From assembly GCA_900596015.1 (NCBI GenBank), contig UVIF01000021.1, forward strand, positions 272,705 to 336,704: 64,000 nucleotides of DNA, read 5' to 3'. The position numbers and the translations under genes are program-made. The notes under the pieces were generated by a model, which made no database searches, was not told where the DNA came from, and worked only from the letters and a program-made list of their open reading frames with translations. The stretch comes from Pseudomonas viridiflava. Its GTDB lineage: Bacteria; Pseudomonadota; Gammaproteobacteria; Pseudomonadales; Pseudomonadaceae. Below are positions 16,807 to 27,416 of this stretch, in pieces. How positions within the stretch are numbered: the first letter of the stretch is position 1; each line of letters starts with the position of its first letter.

Positions 16807-18879
16807 CTAGCGGGCGCGGTGCTCGGCTGGCTGCGGGCGACCGAACAGGTAGCCCTGGAAATGCGAGCAGCCTTCGGCCTTGAGCCGCATGAACTGCTCG
16901 TCGCTTTCCACGCCCTCGGCCGTGACCTGCATCTGCAGGCTGCGGCCCATGCCGGTGATCGCGCGGATGATGGCGATGGCTTCGTTGCTGTCGCCCATGT
17001 CGTGCACGAATGACTTGTCGATCTTGATCTTGTCGAAGGCAAATGCGCGCAGGTAGCTGAGGGACGAATAACCGGTGCCGAAATCGTCCAGGGCGATGCG
17101 CACACCCAGGGCTTTCAAGCGCTGCAGGATACTGATGTTGGCCTGGTTGTTGTCCAGCAGCACCGATTCGGTGATCTCCAGCTCCAGCCGTGCGGCGTCC
17201 AGGCCCGACTCGCTCAACGCTGCCTGCACCAGCTCCACCAGGCCATTGTTGCGAAACTGCACCGGCGACAGGTTGACCGCCACGGTCAGCTCGCCAGGCC
17301 AGCGTTGAGCTTCGTGGCAGGCTTCGCGCAAAGCCAGCGCACCCAGCTCGTGGATCAGCCCGGTTTCTTCGGCGATGGCGATGAAATCCAGCGGCATGAT
17401 CATGCCATGTTGCGGATGCTGCCAACGCATCAGTGCCTCATAGCCAATGATTCGCGTGTCGCGCTTGTCGATGATGGGTTGGTAATACAGATGCAGCTGT
17501 TTGTCGACGATGGCCTGACGCAGATCGCTTTCCACTGTGCGGCGCTTCTGCGCCAAGGCATCCATCCGTGGATGAAAGTATTCGTAGCGATGGCGGCCGT
17601 TGCGCTTGGCCTCGTACAGGGCCATGTCGGCGCAGCGCAGCAATTCTTCGGGCGTGTTCTGATCCCTGGGCGCCAGCGCAATGCCCACGCTCAAGCCCAC
17701 GCAGAGGCTGTGCCCCTCGATCAGGAAAGCCGGCTCGATGGTGTCGATCAGGCGTTGCGCGGTGAGCTGCGCGTCTTCGCCGTTCTTGAGTTCGGGCAGG
17801 ATCACCGCGAACTCGTCACCGCCCAGGCGCGCCAATGTGTCCTTGACCCGCAGCACGTCGCGCAGCCGCGTGGCGATGGCGCGCAGCAGACGGTCGCCGA
17901 ACTCATGGCCCAGGGCATCGTTGACGTTCTTGAAGTTGTCCAGGTCCAGGCACAGGGTCGCCGTCACGCGGTCGCGGCTGGCGTCTTCACGCAAGGCCTC
18001 GTCGAGACGTTGGCGGAACAGCGCCCGATTGGGCAGCCCGGTCAGGCTGTCGTGGTGAGCCATGTGGCGAATGCGCGCCTGGGCAGCGTTTTCGTCGGTG
18101 ATGTCTTCAACGATCAGCAGCACGTAACTGCTGCCCAGTTCCTTGCCGCGTATGGTCACCGTCTTGCTGCGCAGGGTCCGCAGGCCCAGCAGGGTATGTT
18201 GCTGGCTTTGGGCATGGTGCAAACCCTCGGTGCGCACGCACTGGTCGGTCAGCCTGCGCAGATAACCGCTCAGCGCGGGCGCCAGGCACTCTTCCAACTG
18301 GCGACCGATCATCTGTTCGCGGGCACTGCCGAACAGCCGCTCGGCCTGCAGATTCACCAACAGGATCTGCCGTGAGACGGCGTCCTGCACGATAACGCTG
18401 GACGGAATATTGGCGATGACCGAATCAAGAAACATCGACAACGAGGCCATTTCGGCGCTGTGACTTTCCGCCAGGCGCTTGGCTTCCAGCAGGCTCAAGT
18501 CCCGCGCACGCTTCTCGCTGATGTCGCGCGTGACCTTGGCGAAACCGAGCAGTTGGCCCCGGTCGTCATGGATGGGCTCGATCACTACGTGGGTCCAGAA
18601 CAGCGTGCCGTCCTTGCGCACCCGCTGGCCTTCGCATTCGAAACGGCCCGCTTCACGCGCCGTCTCCAGGCTCTGCGCCGGCAAGCCACAAGCGCGGTCC
18701 GCGGGGGTGTAGAAGCACGAAAAATGCTGCCCGACGATCTCCTCCGCGCGATACCCCTTGGCCCGCTGCGCCCCGGCGTTCCAATTCGAAACGATGCCCT
18801 GCGGCGAGAGCATGTAGATCGCATAATCCACCACGCCCTGTACGAGCAGCCTGTACATCACATCGGAATTTTCGTTCAT
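16807..18879 (-). CDS. PAS-PAS-GGDEF-EAL cyclic-di-GMP protein
   Basis: 690 aa, no transmembrane segment, so cytoplasmic. Two PAS domains (about 8-120 with a PAC-type end, and 145-260) precede a diguanylate cyclase domain with intact GGDEF at 353-357 and an EAL phosphodiesterase domain with EAL at 481-483. The EAL domain keeps LEITES, DDFGTGYSSLSYL, KIDKSFV and TAEGVES. An inhibitory-site RxxD (344-347) lies five residues before GGDEF. Both catalytic domains therefore look competent, and the PAS domains would set the balance from an unknown signal. Transcribed alone. Confidence 0.9.
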   Translation of the reverse strand: MNENSDVMYRLLVQGVVDYAIYMLSPQGIVSNWNAGAQRAKGYRAEEIVGQHFSCFYTPADRACGLPAQSLETAREAGRFECEGQRVRKDGTLFWTHVVIEPIHDDRGQLLGFAKVTRDISEKRARDLSLLEAKRLAESHSAEMASLSMFLDSVIANIPSSVIVQDAVSRQILLVNLQAERLFGSAREQMIGRQLEECLAPALSGYLRRLTDQCVRTEGLHHAQSQQHTLLGLRTLRSKTVTIRGKELGSSYVLLIVEDITDENAAQARIRHMAHHDSLTGLPNRALFRQRLDEALREDASRDRVTATLCLDLDNFKNVNDALGHEFGDRLLRAIATRLRDVLRVKDTLARLGGDEFAVILPELKNGEDAQLTAQRLIDTIEPAFLIEGHSLCVGLSVGIALAPRDQNTPEELLRCADMALYEAKRNGRHRYEYFHPRMDALAQKRRTVESDLRQAIVDKQLHLYYQPIIDKRDTRIIGYEALMRWQHPQHGMIMPLDFIAIAEETGLIHELGALALREACHEAQRWPGELTVAVNLSPVQFRNNGLVELVQAALSESGLDAARLELEITESVLLDNNQANISILQRLKALGVRIALDDFGTGYSSLSYLRAFAFDKIKIDKSFVHDMGDSNEAIAIIRAITGMGRSLQMQVTAEGVESDEQFMRLKAEGCSHFQGYLFGRPQPAEHRAR

Positions 18880-19029
18880 GGGGGGGCGTCTGCTGGGGGG
18901 GAACTACGGCGCGGTTGAAGGCAGCGGGTGGTCACCAGGGCGCGGTAAGCCGTGCACGTGTCTGGTCCATAGGTTGTCGGCTGGCCATGCGCTATCTTTA
19001 ACGCGTGGCGGCCCTTGGAGCCTGAACGC

Positions 19030-19066
19030 AAAAAGCCCCGCATCGCAGGGCGATGACGGGGCTTTC
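19030..19066 (-). terminator. intrinsic terminator of ychF
   Basis: AAAGCCCCG and CGGGGCTTT pair around a 16-nt loop, followed on the minus strand by TTTTTGCG. It lies 33 nt after the ychF stop. Confidence 0.85.
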
Positions 19067-19098
19067 GAGATGTGCGTGAAGCGGTGTGGCGGGGCGGC

Positions 19099-20199
19099 TC
19101 AGACGTTGAAGCGGAAGTGCATCACGTCACCGTCCTTGACGATGTATTCCTTGCCTTCCAAGCGCCATTTGCCCGCTTCCTTGGTACCGGCTTCGCCGTT
19201 GTACTGGATGAAGTCGTTGTAGGCGATGACTTCGGCGCGAATGAAGCCTTTTTCGAAGTCGGTGTGGATCACGCCAGCGGCCTGTGGTGCGGTGGCGCCG
19301 ATCTTCACGGTCCAGGCGCGGACTTCCTCGACGCCGGCGGTGAAGTAGGTCTGCAGGTTGAGCAGTTCGTAGCCGGCGCGGATCACCCGGTTCAGGCCGG
19401 GCTCTTCCAGGCCCAGGGCCTCGAGGAACATGTCCTTCTCTTCACCGTCGTCGAGCTCGGCGATCTCGGCTTCGATCTTGTTGCACACCGGCACCACGAT
19501 CGCGCCTTCTTCTTCGGCAATCCCCCGTACCACGTCCAGCAAAGGGTTGTTCTCGAAGCCATCTTCGGCAACGTTGGCGATGTACATGACCGGCTTGGTG
19601 GTCAACAGATGGAAGCCGCGCACGACCGCCTTCTCGTCATTGCCCATGGTGCGCATCAGGCTGCGGGCCGGCTTGCCCAGGGTGAAGTGGGCAATCAACT
19701 GCTCCAGCAGGCCCTTTTGCACCACCGCGTCCTTGTCGCCGCCCTTGGCGTTGCGCGCAACCTTCTGCAGTTGCTTCTCGCAGCTGTCGAGGTCGGCGAA
19801 AATCAGCTCCAGGTCGATGATCTCGATGTCGCGCTTGGGGTCGACGCTGTTGGAAACGTGGATCACGTTCTCGTCTTCGAAGCAGCGCACCACGTGGGCG
19901 ATGGCATCGGTCTCGCGGATGTTGGCGAGGAACTTGTTGCCCAGCCCTTCACCCTTCGAGGCGCCGGCCACCAGGCCCGCGATGTCGACGAACTCCATGG
20001 TGGTGGGCAGCACGCGCTTGGGATTGACGATGGCAGCCAGTGCTTCCAGGCGCGCATCGGGCATCGGCACGATACCGCTGTTGGGCTCGATGGTGCAGAA
20101 AGGGAAGTTCTCGGCCGCGATCCCGGATTTGGTCAAGGCGTTGAACAGGGTGGACTTGCCGACGTTGGGCAGGCCGACGATGCCGCAGTTGAATCCCAT
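19099..20199 (-). CDS. ychF: redox-regulated ATPase YchF
   Basis: 366 aa, standard length. An Obg-family P-loop NTPase that binds ATP rather than GTP and associates with ribosomes. The P-loop GLPNVGKST, a DIAGLV switch segment and NKIEAE in place of the classic NKxD are visible, and the C-terminal TGS-like domain ends with DVMHFRFNV. First of the gene string ychF-pth-rplY-prs on the minus strand (transcribed last), 21 nt after pth. Conserved neighbour of pth in gammaproteobacteria. Confidence 0.97.
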   Translation of the reverse strand: MGFNCGIVGLPNVGKSTLFNALTKSGIAAENFPFCTIEPNSGIVPMPDARLEALAAIVNPKRVLPTTMEFVDIAGLVAGASKGEGLGNKFLANIRETDAIAHVVRCFEDENVIHVSNSVDPKRDIEIIDLELIFADLDSCEKQLQKVARNAKGGDKDAVVQKGLLEQLIAHFTLGKPARSLMRTMGNDEKAVVRGFHLLTTKPVMYIANVAEDGFENNPLLDVVRGIAEEEGAIVVPVCNKIEAEIAELDDGEEKDMFLEALGLEEPGLNRVIRAGYELLNLQTYFTAGVEEVRAWTVKIGATAPQAAGVIHTDFEKGFIRAEVIAYNDFIQYNGEAGTKEAGKWRLEGKEYIVKDGDVMHFRFNV

Positions 20200-20220
20200 G
20201 GTGAATCCCTCTTCGAAGAG

Positions 20221-20805
20221 TCAGGCCTTTTGGCTGTGCAGGTTTTTCATCGCGCGATTCCACTCGCCGGCGAAGATATCCGGCAGCACACCGAGGGCAA
20301 AATCGATACTGGCATCCAGCTTTTCCTGTTCGGCGCGCGGGGCGCGGCCAAGAACGAAATTGGACACCAACTTGCTGTCACCCGGGTGGCCGATGCCAAG
20401 CCGCAGACGGTGAAAGCCATTGTCATTGCCGAGCTGCGCGATGATGTCGCGCAGGCCGTTGTGCCCGCCGTGCCCGCCGCCCAGTTTGAGCTTGGCGACG
20501 CCGGGGGGCAGGTCGAGTTCGTCGTGGGCCACCAGGATCGCTTGCGGCGGTATGCGAAAGAAATTCGCCATCGCTGCGACGGATTGACCGCTACGGTTCA
20601 TGTAGGTGGTGGGGATCAACAGACGAACGTCATGGCCCTGATGGCTGAAACGCGCCGTCAGGCCGAAATACTTGCGATCGGCTACCAGGTTCACACGGTG
20701 TGCCTGGGCGATGCGCTCAACGAAAAGAGCCCCTGCGTTATGCCGGGTCTGTTCGTATTCGGGGCCGGGGTTACCCAGGCCAACGATCAGTTGTATGGCG
20801 GTCAC
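20221..20805 (-). CDS. pth: peptidyl-tRNA hydrolase
   Basis: 194 aa from a GTG at 20805 that is preceded by AAGGAAGAG; an in-frame ATG at 20841 has no ribosome site and would add a non-conserved tail. It frees tRNA from peptidyl-tRNAs dropped by stalled ribosomes. The N-terminal [18 protein letters not shown] holds the catalytic His, and NRSGQSV and HDELDLPPG carry the substrate-binding Asn and the catalytic Asp. Lies between rplY and ychF, as in other Pseudomonas. Confidence 0.96.
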   Translation of the reverse strand: MTAIQLIVGLGNPGPEYEQTRHNAGALFVERIAQAHRVNLVADRKYFGLTARFSHQGHDVRLLIPTTYMNRSGQSVAAMANFFRIPPQAILVAHDELDLPPGVAKLKLGGGHGGHNGLRDIIAQLGNDNGFHRLRLGIGHPGDSKLVSNFVLGRAPRAEQEKLDASIDFALGVLPDIFAGEWNRAMKNLHSQKA

Positions 20806-20878
20806 GGCAGGGGCTCTTCCTTGTCGAGTCGTGGATGGCACCCAAGGGTGTCATCCACAGCTCGGCGCGCGAGTAGGA

Positions 20879-21484
20879 TTACTCGGCAGCGCCTTCTTCG
20901 GTTTCTTCGTCGGCAACGATACGCGGAGCGTGAACGTTGGCAACTGCCAGGTCGGTACCATGAGCCAGTGCCACGAACTCGACGCCTTGCGGAGCCTTGA
21001 GGTCGGACAGGTGGATGATGGTGCCGATTTCAGCGTCAGCCATGTCGACTTCGATGAACTCGGGCAGGTCTTTCGGCAGGCAGGTGACTTCCAGCTCGGT
21101 CTCGGTGTGCGAGATCTCGCCGCCTTTCTTGACAGCCGGTTCCTGGTTCATGAAGTGCAGAGGCACGATGGCGGTCAGTTTCTGGCCGGCAATCACGCGT
21201 ACGAAGTCAGCGTGCAGGACGTGACCCTTGGCTGGGTGACGCTGCAGTGCCTTGATCAGGACGTTCTGCTTGGTGCCACCAACGTTCAGTTCGATCACGT
21301 GGCTGAAGGCAGCCTCGTTTTCGAGCAGCTTGGCAACTTCCTTGGCCAGCATGCTGATCGACTCAGGGGCTTTTTCGCCACCGTAGACAACAGCTGGTAC
21401 CAGGCTGGCGAGACGACGCAGGCGGCGGCTCGCACCTTTCCCCAGGTCGGAACGCGCTTCGGCATTCAAAGTGAAATCGTTCAT
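20879..21484 (-). CDS. rplY: 50S ribosomal protein L25/general stress protein Ctc
   Basis: 201 aa from ATG at 21484 ([13 protein letters not shown]). It is the long Ctc form: an N-terminal L25 domain (about 1-92) that binds 5S rRNA, then a C-terminal beta domain (about 98-185) and an acidic tail rich in Glu. An upstream in-frame start would add only a few residues. It follows prs, separated by a strong terminator, and precedes pth, a standard gammaproteobacterial order. Confidence 0.96.
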   Translation of the reverse strand: MNDFTLNAEARSDLGKGASRRLRRLASLVPAVVYGGEKAPESISMLAKEVAKLLENEAAFSHVIELNVGGTKQNVLIKALQRHPAKGHVLHADFVRVIAGQKLTAIVPLHFMNQEPAVKKGGEISHTETELEVTCLPKDLPEFIEVDMADAEIGTIIHLSDLKAPQGVEFVALAHGTDLAVANVHAPRIVADEETEEGAAE

Positions 21485-21545
21485 GTGTTTCTCCAAAATA
21501 ACCACGTTCGCCCAGCGTTTGCGACCAGCGCCAAGGCGATACGGG

Positions 21546-21590
21546 CAAAAAAGCCCCGGCCCGACAAGAGTGTCGGGCCGGGGCGCTTTT
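21546..21590 (-). terminator. intrinsic terminator between prs and rplY
   Basis: GCCCCGGCCCGACA and TGTCGGGCCGGGGC form a perfect 14-bp stem with a 4-nt loop, followed on the minus strand by six T. It separates prs from rplY, so the latter probably has its own promoter or depends on read-through. Confidence 0.9.
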
Positions 21591-21622
21591 CGTCAGAACG
21601 GTATTCGCGAAGGGCAGGGCCC

Positions 21623-22564
21623 TCAGCGGAACATCGCGCTGATCGATTCTTCGTTGCTGATGCGACGCATCGCTTCGGCAACAACCGGGGCGATATCCAG
21701 TTGACGGATACGCCCACAGGCTTGTGCGGCTGCGGAGAGCGGGATGGTGTTGGTCACCACCAGCTCGTCCAGCACGGACTTTTCGATGTTCTCGATCGCA
21801 CGACCCGACAGGACCGGGTGGGTGCAATAGGCGAACACCTTGGCCGCGCCATGTTCTTTCAGGGCCTTGGCCGCATGGCACAGAGTGCCGGCGGTATCGA
21901 CCATGTCGTCGACCAGGATGCAGGTACGGCCTTCGACATCACCGATGATGTGCATCACTTCGGAGTGGTTGGCCTTCTCGCGACGCTTGTCGATGATGCC
22001 CAGATCGACGCCCAGCGACTTGGCAACGGCGCGTGCACGCACCACGCCACCAATGTCGGGGGAAACGATCATCAGGTTCTCGAAGCGCTGGTCTTCGATA
22101 TCGTCCACCAGAACCGGAGAACCGTAGATGTTATCGACCGGGATATCGAAGAAGCCTTGAATCTGGTCGGCGTGAAGGTCGACGGTGAGTACACGGTCGA
22201 TGCCCACGACGGTCAGCATGTCGGCGACGACCTTGGCGCTGATTGCCACACGGGCAGAGCGCGGACGGCGGTCTTGACGAGCGTAACCGAAGTAGGGGAT
22301 CACGGCGGTGATTCGCGAAGCCGAGGAGCGGCGGAAGGCATCAGCCATCAGCACCAGTTCCATCAGGTTGTCGTTGGTCGGCGCACATGTAGGCTGGATA
22401 ATGAAGACGTCTTTACCGCGAACGTTTTCATTGATCTCGGTGCTGATTTCACCATCGGAAAACTTGCTGACGGAGACATCACCGAGAGGGATATGCAGCT
22501 GACGCACAACGCGTCGAGCCAGATCGGGGTTTGAATTCCCCGCAAAGACCATCATCTTGGACAC
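21623..22564 (-). CDS. prs: ribose-phosphate pyrophosphokinase
   Basis: 313 aa from a GTG at 22564 giving [10 protein letters not shown], the standard Pseudomonas start; ATG two codons later is possible. It makes PRPP from ribose 5-phosphate and ATP for nucleotide, His, Trp and NAD synthesis. Signature segments are present: [18 protein letters not shown], the [11 protein letters not shown] region, and the PRPP loop [11 protein letters not shown] longer upstream frame runs through the tRNA gene and is not coding. tRNA-Gln lies 47 nt upstream on the same strand. Confidence 0.97.
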   Translation of the reverse strand: MSKMMVFAGNSNPDLARRVVRQLHIPLGDVSVSKFSDGEISTEINENVRGKDVFIIQPTCAPTNDNLMELVLMADAFRRSSASRITAVIPYFGYARQDRRPRSARVAISAKVVADMLTVVGIDRVLTVDLHADQIQGFFDIPVDNIYGSPVLVDDIEDQRFENLMIVSPDIGGVVRARAVAKSLGVDLGIIDKRREKANHSEVMHIIGDVEGRTCILVDDMVDTAGTLCHAAKALKEHGAAKVFAYCTHPVLSGRAIENIEKSVLDELVVTNTIPLSAAAQACGRIRQLDIAPVVAEAMRRISNEESISAMFR

Positions 22565-22611
22565 GCGCAGTACCTGCCGGCTGAGGGTATACCTGGATGA
22601 GTATAGGAAAA

Positions 22612-22686
22612 TGGCAGGGGCGGCTGGATTCGAACCAACGCATGGCAGGATCAAAACCTGCTGCCTTACCGCTTGGCGACGCCCCT
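22612..22686 (-). tRNA. tRNA-Gln (anticodon TTG)
   Basis: 75 nt including an encoded CCA end (22612-22614). Acceptor strands AGGGGCG and CGCCCCT pair fully; the anticodon stem GCAGG/CCTGC encloses loop TTTTGAT with anticodon TTG; the T arm has GGTTCGAATC. It sits between ispE and prs, the usual site in Pseudomonas. Confidence 0.97.
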
Positions 22687-22739
22687 GTAGCTTGAAACTT
22701 CCGAGTGCCCAGCACTCGTTTCCTGTTACAGACTCTCGG

Positions 22740-23603
22740 TTACAGACTCTGCAGCTTGCGATGCAACATCGAAACGTTGCTTCCCTTGGCCACGAACCCT
22801 GTAAGGGTGTCTGCAAGAAGGTGCGAAACTCTATCAGCTTCCGCTTTGCTTGGGAAGGCCCCAAACACACAACTTCCAGTGCCTGTTAGCCGAGCTTCAG
22901 TGAATTTGCCAAGCAAATTCAGTGCGTTACGTACATCCGGGTAACGACGCTCTACTACTGGCTGGCAGTCATTACGACTGTTTCCCTCAAGAACGGGGCG
23001 CACTTTAATGGGCGCCGAGTCACGTGTCAACAACGGATCCGAAAAAATTTCCGCTGTACTTACAGAGACTTGCGGTACAAGCACGAGATACCAGGGCTGT
23101 GGCAGCTCGACCGGGGTCAGTTTCTCGCCCACGCCTTCGGCGAACGCCGCGTGGCCGCGCACGAACACCGGCACATCGGCGCCCAGGGAAAGGCCCAGCT
23201 GCGCGAGCTGATCTTCACTGCAGCCGGTCTGCCAGAGGTGGTTCAGGGCGAGCAGGGTGGTGGCGGCATCGGAGCTGCCACCGCCGATACCACCGCCCAT
23301 AGGCAGCACCTTGCGCAACCAGATGTCGGCGCCCAGCGACGTACCGGTCAGTGCCTGCAGCTGTCGCGCGGCCTTGACGATAAGGTTGCTGTCGTGGGGC
23401 ACGTCGGCTATCTCGGTGTGCAGGCACACCACGCCGTCGTCGCGCAGGGCGAAATCCAGTTCATCGCCGTGGTCGAGAAACTGGAACAGAGTCTGCAGCT
23501 CGTGATAGCCATCCGCACGCCGGCCGAGGATGTGCAGCATCAGGTTGAGCTTGGCAGGCGCCGGCAGGGTCAGTACGGGGTTCATGGAAGTGCCTGCGCT
23601 CAT
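22740..23603 (-). CDS. ispE: 4-diphosphocytidyl-2-C-methyl-D-erythritol kinase
   Basis: 287 aa from ATG at 23603; an ATG at 23585 (281 aa) has a slightly better GCAGG site and is an alternative. A GHMP-family kinase of the MEP isoprenoid pathway, phosphorylating CDP-methylerythritol. The N-terminal [12 protein letters not shown] contains the catalytic Lys, and [14 protein letters not shown] is the ATP-binding glycine loop; [10 protein letters not shown] is the third GHMP motif. It begins 1 nt after the end of lolB, so the two are coupled. Confidence 0.95.
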   Translation of the reverse strand: MSAGTSMNPVLTLPAPAKLNLMLHILGRRADGYHELQTLFQFLDHGDELDFALRDDGVVCLHTEIADVPHDSNLIVKAARQLQALTGTSLGADIWLRKVLPMGGGIGGGSSDAATTLLALNHLWQTGCSEDQLAQLGLSLGADVPVFVRGHAAFAEGVGEKLTPVELPQPWYLVLVPQVSVSTAEIFSDPLLTRDSAPIKVRPVLEGNSRNDCQPVVERRYPDVRNALNLLGKFTEARLTGTGSCVFGAFPSKAEADRVSHLLADTLTGFVAKGSNVSMLHRKLQSL

Positions 23604-23604
23604 G

Positions 23605-24243
23605 TCACTGCCCCAGCCGGCGCGGCTGCCAATCCTTGACCACCAGCGTCACGTCCAGGTCCTGGCCATGCAGCTTGATCCGCTCGGGCAGCCAGTAGCC
23701 ATTCTGTTCGGTGTAGCTCAGGTATTCGACTTTCCAGCCGTCCTGCGCAAGTCCCGCAAGGCGACTGTCGCCGTCGAGGGTCAGCTGGCCCTTGCTGTCG
23801 GGGGCGGGCAGACCACGCACCCACCAGGACAGATGGGAGACCGGCAGCTTCCAGCCCAGTTGCTGTTCGAGCAACTCCTCGGGCGTGGCAGCCTGGTAGC
23901 GACCCTGGTTGGCCACCTCCAGGCTGACATCGCCGGGACGCCCGGTCAGGCGCGCTGCGCCGCGCCCCAATGGGCCGGACAGGCGGATGTCGTAGTAATC
24001 CTGGCGCTGCAGCCAGTACAGGGTGCCGGAGCCGGAATCCTTGGGTGCGCGAATGCCGATCTTGCCGTTGATCTCCCAACCGTCGAGCTGGGTGAGTTGT
24101 TGTTTGTGCACCTGCCACTGTTGTGGGTTGCCTTGGCCTTGTAGGGCTTCGTGAGAGCCCATGCCGGCACAGCCGGTGAGCACGGCGATGAAAGTGGCGA
24201 CCAGCAGGTGACGCATCATGTAGGAGGTAGGACGCAAAGACAT
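23605..24243 (-). CDS. lolB: outer membrane lipoprotein LolB
   Basis: 212 aa from ATG at 24243, which has AGAGAA about 10 nt upstream; starts at 24219 or 24216 lack a ribosome site. It receives lipoproteins from LolA and inserts them into the outer membrane. A short signal peptide ends in lipobox LTGC, followed by the LolB beta-barrel fold with a [14 protein letters not shown] segment and WWVRGLP. It lies between lbcA and ispE, with a 3-nt gap from lbcA. Confidence 0.93.
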   Translation of the reverse strand: MSLRPTSYMMRHLLVATFIAVLTGCAGMGSHEALQGQGNPQQWQVHKQQLTQLDGWEINGKIGIRAPKDSGSGTLYWLQRQDYYDIRLSGPLGRGAARLTGRPGDVSLEVANQGRYQAATPEELLEQQLGWKLPVSHLSWWVRGLPAPDSKGQLTLDGDSRLAGLAQDGWKVEYLSYTEQNGYWLPERIKLHGQDLDVTLVVKDWQPRRLGQ

Positions 24244-24246
24244 GGA

Positions 24247-25974
24247 TTAAAGATTCTCTGAACCGGTCAGGCGCAGGATGGTGCTGCGCAGGACAGGGCT
24301 GTCGGGTTGTTCTTGCAGGGCCTTGCCCCAGATTTTGCGCGCTTCGCGCTGTTTGCCGCTGGCCCACAGCACTTCGCCCAGGTGAGCGGCCACTTCGTGG
24401 TCGGGAAAGCGTTCGAGCGCGTCGCGCAGATAGCGCTCGGCGGCGTCGAGGTTGCCCAGTCGGTAATTCACCCAGCCCAGGCTGTCCAGCACGGCTGGAT
24501 CCTCCGGGTTGATCTGGTGGGCCCGCTCGATCAGGGTGCGGGCCTCCTCGAAGCGAGTGGTGCGGTCGGACAGCGTGTAGCCCAAGGCATTGAGCGCCAT
24601 GGCATTGTCCGGCTCGCGCGCCAGAATGGCCCGCAGGTCCTTTTCCATCTGTACCAGGTCGTTACGCTTTTCAGCCAGCATCGACCGGGTGTACAGCAGG
24701 TTCAGGTCGTCCGGATTCTGTTTGATGGCGTTCTGCAGCACCAGCCAGGCAGCTTGAGTCTTGTCGTTGTTAGCCAGGGTTTCGGCTTCGATCAGGTACA
24801 GCTGGATCGCGTAGTCGGGCTGGGCATCGCGAGCCGCGGCCAAGCGCCGCGAAGCTTCGTCGGCGCGGCCGTTGGCGATCAGGATATCGGCTTGACGCAG
24901 CTGTGCGGGCAGGTAGTCGGTACCGACATCCACCTGGGCGTACTCATCGAGCGCAGTCTGTGGATCGCCGCGCTCTTCGGCGATCCGGCCCAGGTTCAAG
25001 TGTGCCGAGTCGACATGGCTGCCGCGCTCCACCAGTTGCTGGAGGTAGTTGTAGGCTTCGTCCCAGGCCTTGCCTTCGAGGCAAACCAGGGCCAGCGAAT
25101 AGCGCAGTTCGTCGTCGTCCGGGTATTGCTGAACGAGCATCGCGAACTGCAGCTTGGCGTCGTCCATGCGGTTCTGTTCGACCAGCATGCGCGCGTAGGT
25201 GAGACGCAGGCGCTTGTCGTCGGGAATCTTCTTGAGGTTTTTTTCCAGCAACGGCATGGCTTCGCTGCCGCGATCCAGCGCGGCGAGCAGGCGCGCGCGC
25301 AGCAGGATGGGGGCTATTTCACCTTCCTGGGGTGGATTGTCTTCCAGCAACGCCAAGGCGCCTTGGGTATTGCCATCCTGTTGCATCAGCAAGGCCTTGC
25401 CGAAGATCAGTTGGCCGTTGCCTGGGTACTTGCCCAGCAGGCGATCGAAACTTTGCAGCAAGCCGCGTCGGGTGCTTTCGTCGGTGTCGGCCGCCGACAG
25501 CGCGAGAAAGTCGAAGTGAGTGTCGCCCTGACCTTGCAGCACCTTCTCCATGTACACCAGCGACTCGTCGTACTTGCCATTGCGCGCCAGCTGAATGGCG
25601 GCGGCACGCTGCGCGTCGAGATCGGCGGGGGCGTTTTTGGCCCACAACTGCGCGGTCTCCAGCGCCGGCTGATCGGCGCCCAGGTATTCGGCGATGCGGA
25701 AGGCGCGCTCGGCAATGCCCGGATCCTGGGTCTTGCGAGCCTGGGTGACATAGTTGCCCAGGGCAAGATCGAAGCGATCGCGCTGCCCGGCCAACTCTGC
25801 GCTGAGCAGGCTGAACACGGTTTCCTCGCTGAACGAGCCGTAGACCTTGGGCGACTCGTCCGGCGCAGGCGCCGGCTGCGCCATAGGAACCGGAGTCGCC
25901 TGCTCTTTGGCTGGCCATGACTGGCAGCCCTGCAGCAAAGCGAAGGCGAGGAGCAACGTGGAGGTTCTATTCAT
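24247..25974 (-). CDS. lbcA: TPR outer-membrane lipoprotein LbcA
   Basis: 575 aa. Signal peptide MNRTSTLLLAFALLQGC with a lipobox Cys, then about a dozen TPR helical repeats to the C-terminus (for example NALGYTLSDRT, VLDSLGWVNYRLGNLDAAE). The position upstream of lolB-ispE and divergent from hemA is that of P. aeruginosa PA4667, LbcA, the adaptor that activates the periplasmic protease CtpA against peptidoglycan hydrolases. The partner gene ctpA is not in this window. The name rests on synteny and architecture. Confidence 0.88.
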   Translation of the reverse strand: MNRTSTLLLAFALLQGCQSWPAKEQATPVPMAQPAPAPDESPKVYGSFSEETVFSLLSAELAGQRDRFDLALGNYVTQARKTQDPGIAERAFRIAEYLGADQPALETAQLWAKNAPADLDAQRAAAIQLARNGKYDESLVYMEKVLQGQGDTHFDFLALSAADTDESTRRGLLQSFDRLLGKYPGNGQLIFGKALLMQQDGNTQGALALLEDNPPQEGEIAPILLRARLLAALDRGSEAMPLLEKNLKKIPDDKRLRLTYARMLVEQNRMDDAKLQFAMLVQQYPDDDELRYSLALVCLEGKAWDEAYNYLQQLVERGSHVDSAHLNLGRIAEERGDPQTALDEYAQVDVGTDYLPAQLRQADILIANGRADEASRRLAAARDAQPDYAIQLYLIEAETLANNDKTQAAWLVLQNAIKQNPDDLNLLYTRSMLAEKRNDLVQMEKDLRAILAREPDNAMALNALGYTLSDRTTRFEEARTLIERAHQINPEDPAVLDSLGWVNYRLGNLDAAERYLRDALERFPDHEVAAHLGEVLWASGKQREARKIWGKALQEQPDSPVLRSTILRLTGSENL

Positions 25975-26138
25975 AGAGGGGATTTTGGCGGCTTACCTGC
26001 GGTCGGATCATCATGACACAAGCCACAGGTCAAACCCATAACTCGAGGTTGCCTATTAGGACAATAGATAGCGGTGGTTGTTCTGGGCCGGGCGAAGTAG
26101 GACAATTACCGGCTTCTCGACATCATCAGCGACCTTGA

Positions 26139-27416
26139 ATGGCCTTTCTCGCCCTCGGTATCAACCATAAGACTGCTTCGGTAGACGTGCGCGAGCGCGT
26201 GGCGTTTACTCCGGAGCAGCTGGTAGAGGCCCTGCAGCAGCTTTGCCGGCTGACCGACAGCCGTGAGGCAGCGATCCTCTCGACCTGCAATCGCAGCGAG
26301 CTGTACATCGAACAGGATCACCTGGCTGCCGATGCCGTGCTGCGCTGGCTGGCCGATTACCACCGCTTGAGTGTCGAAGAGCTGCGCGCGAGCGCTTATG
26401 TGCACGAAGAAGATGCGGCTGTTCGTCACATGATGCGCGTGGCGTCCGGGCTCGATTCGCTGGTGCTGGGCGAACCGCAGATTCTCGGGCAGATGAAATC
26501 CGCCTACGCCGTGGCCCGCGAGGCCGGCACCATCGGGCCGCTGCTGGGGCGTCTGTTCCAGGCCACCTTCAGCGCTGCCAAGCAGGTGCGCACCGACACC
26601 GCCATCGGTGAAAACCCGGTCTCGGTGGCGTTTGCCGCCGTCAGCCTGGCCAAGCAGATTTTCAGCGACCTGGCGCGCAGCCAGGCATTGCTGATCGGCG
26701 CCGGTGAAACCATCACCCTGGTCGCACGCCACCTGCACGAGCAGGGGGTCAAGCGCATCGTGGTGGCCAACCGCACGCTGGAGCGCGCCAGTACCCTGGC
26801 TGCGCAGTTCGGCGCCCATGCCGTGCTGCTTTCCGATATTCCCCAGGAACTGGTCAACAGCGACATCGTCATCAGCTCCACTGCCAGCCAGTTGCCGATC
26901 CTGGGCAAGGGTGCGGTCGAGAGCGCGCTCAAGTTGCGCAAGCACAAACCCATCTTCATGGTCGATATCGCCGTGCCGCGCGACATCGAACCCGAAGTCG
27001 GCGAGCTGGACGACGTCTACCTCTATACCGTCGACGACCTGCACGAAGTGGTTGCCGAGAACCTGAAAACCCGCCAGGGTGCCGCCCAGGCCGCCGAAGA
27101 ACTGGTGAGCGTGGGTGCCGACGATTTCATGCTGCGCCTGCGCGAACTGGCGGCCGTGGACGTGCTCAAGGCCTACCGCCAGCAAGGCGAGCGTCTGCGC
27201 GACGAGGAGTTGCAGAAGGCCATGCGCCTGCTGGCCAACGGCAGCAACGCCGAAGAGGTACTTGCGCAACTGGCCCGAGGCCTGACCAACAAGTTGCTGC
27301 ACGCACCCAGCGTGCACATGAAAAAGCTCTCCGCCGAAGGCCGCGTCGATGCGCTGGCCATGGCCCAGGAACTCTTTGCCCTCCATGAGGGCTCAACGGA
27401 TAAGTCGCCGCAATGA
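26139..27416 (+). CDS. hemA: glutamyl-tRNA reductase
   Basis: 425 aa from ATG at 26139. First committed step of C5 heme synthesis, reducing Glu-tRNA to glutamate-1-semialdehyde with NADPH. The catalytic Cys50 lies in [23 protein letters not shown] and the NADPH-binding [11 protein letters not shown] are present, and the C-terminal dimerisation helices are intact. Divergent from lbcA across 164 nt. Its stop overlaps prfA by 4 nt (ATGA), so hemA and prfA are translationally coupled. Confidence 0.98.
   Translation: MAFLALGINHKTASVDVRERVAFTPEQLVEALQQLCRLTDSREAAILSTCNRSELYIEQDHLAADAVLRWLADYHRLSVEELRASAYVHEEDAAVRHMMRVASGLDSLVLGEPQILGQMKSAYAVAREAGTIGPLLGRLFQATFSAAKQVRTDTAIGENPVSVAFAAVSLAKQIFSDLARSQALLIGAGETITLVARHLHEQGVKRIVVANRTLERASTLAAQFGAHAVLLSDIPQELVNSDIVISSTASQLPILGKGAVESALKLRKHKPIFMVDIAVPRDIEPEVGELDDVYLYTVDDLHEVVAENLKTRQGAAQAAEELVSVGADDFMLRLRELAAVDVLKAYRQQGERLRDEELQKAMRLLANGSNAEEVLAQLARGLTNKLLHAPSVHMKKLSAEGRVDALAMAQELFALHEGSTDKSPQ

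Noticed and set aside
24307..25920. 537-codon frame antisense to lbcA
   Set aside because: Shadow of the TPR gene; no start signal and no recognisable domain.
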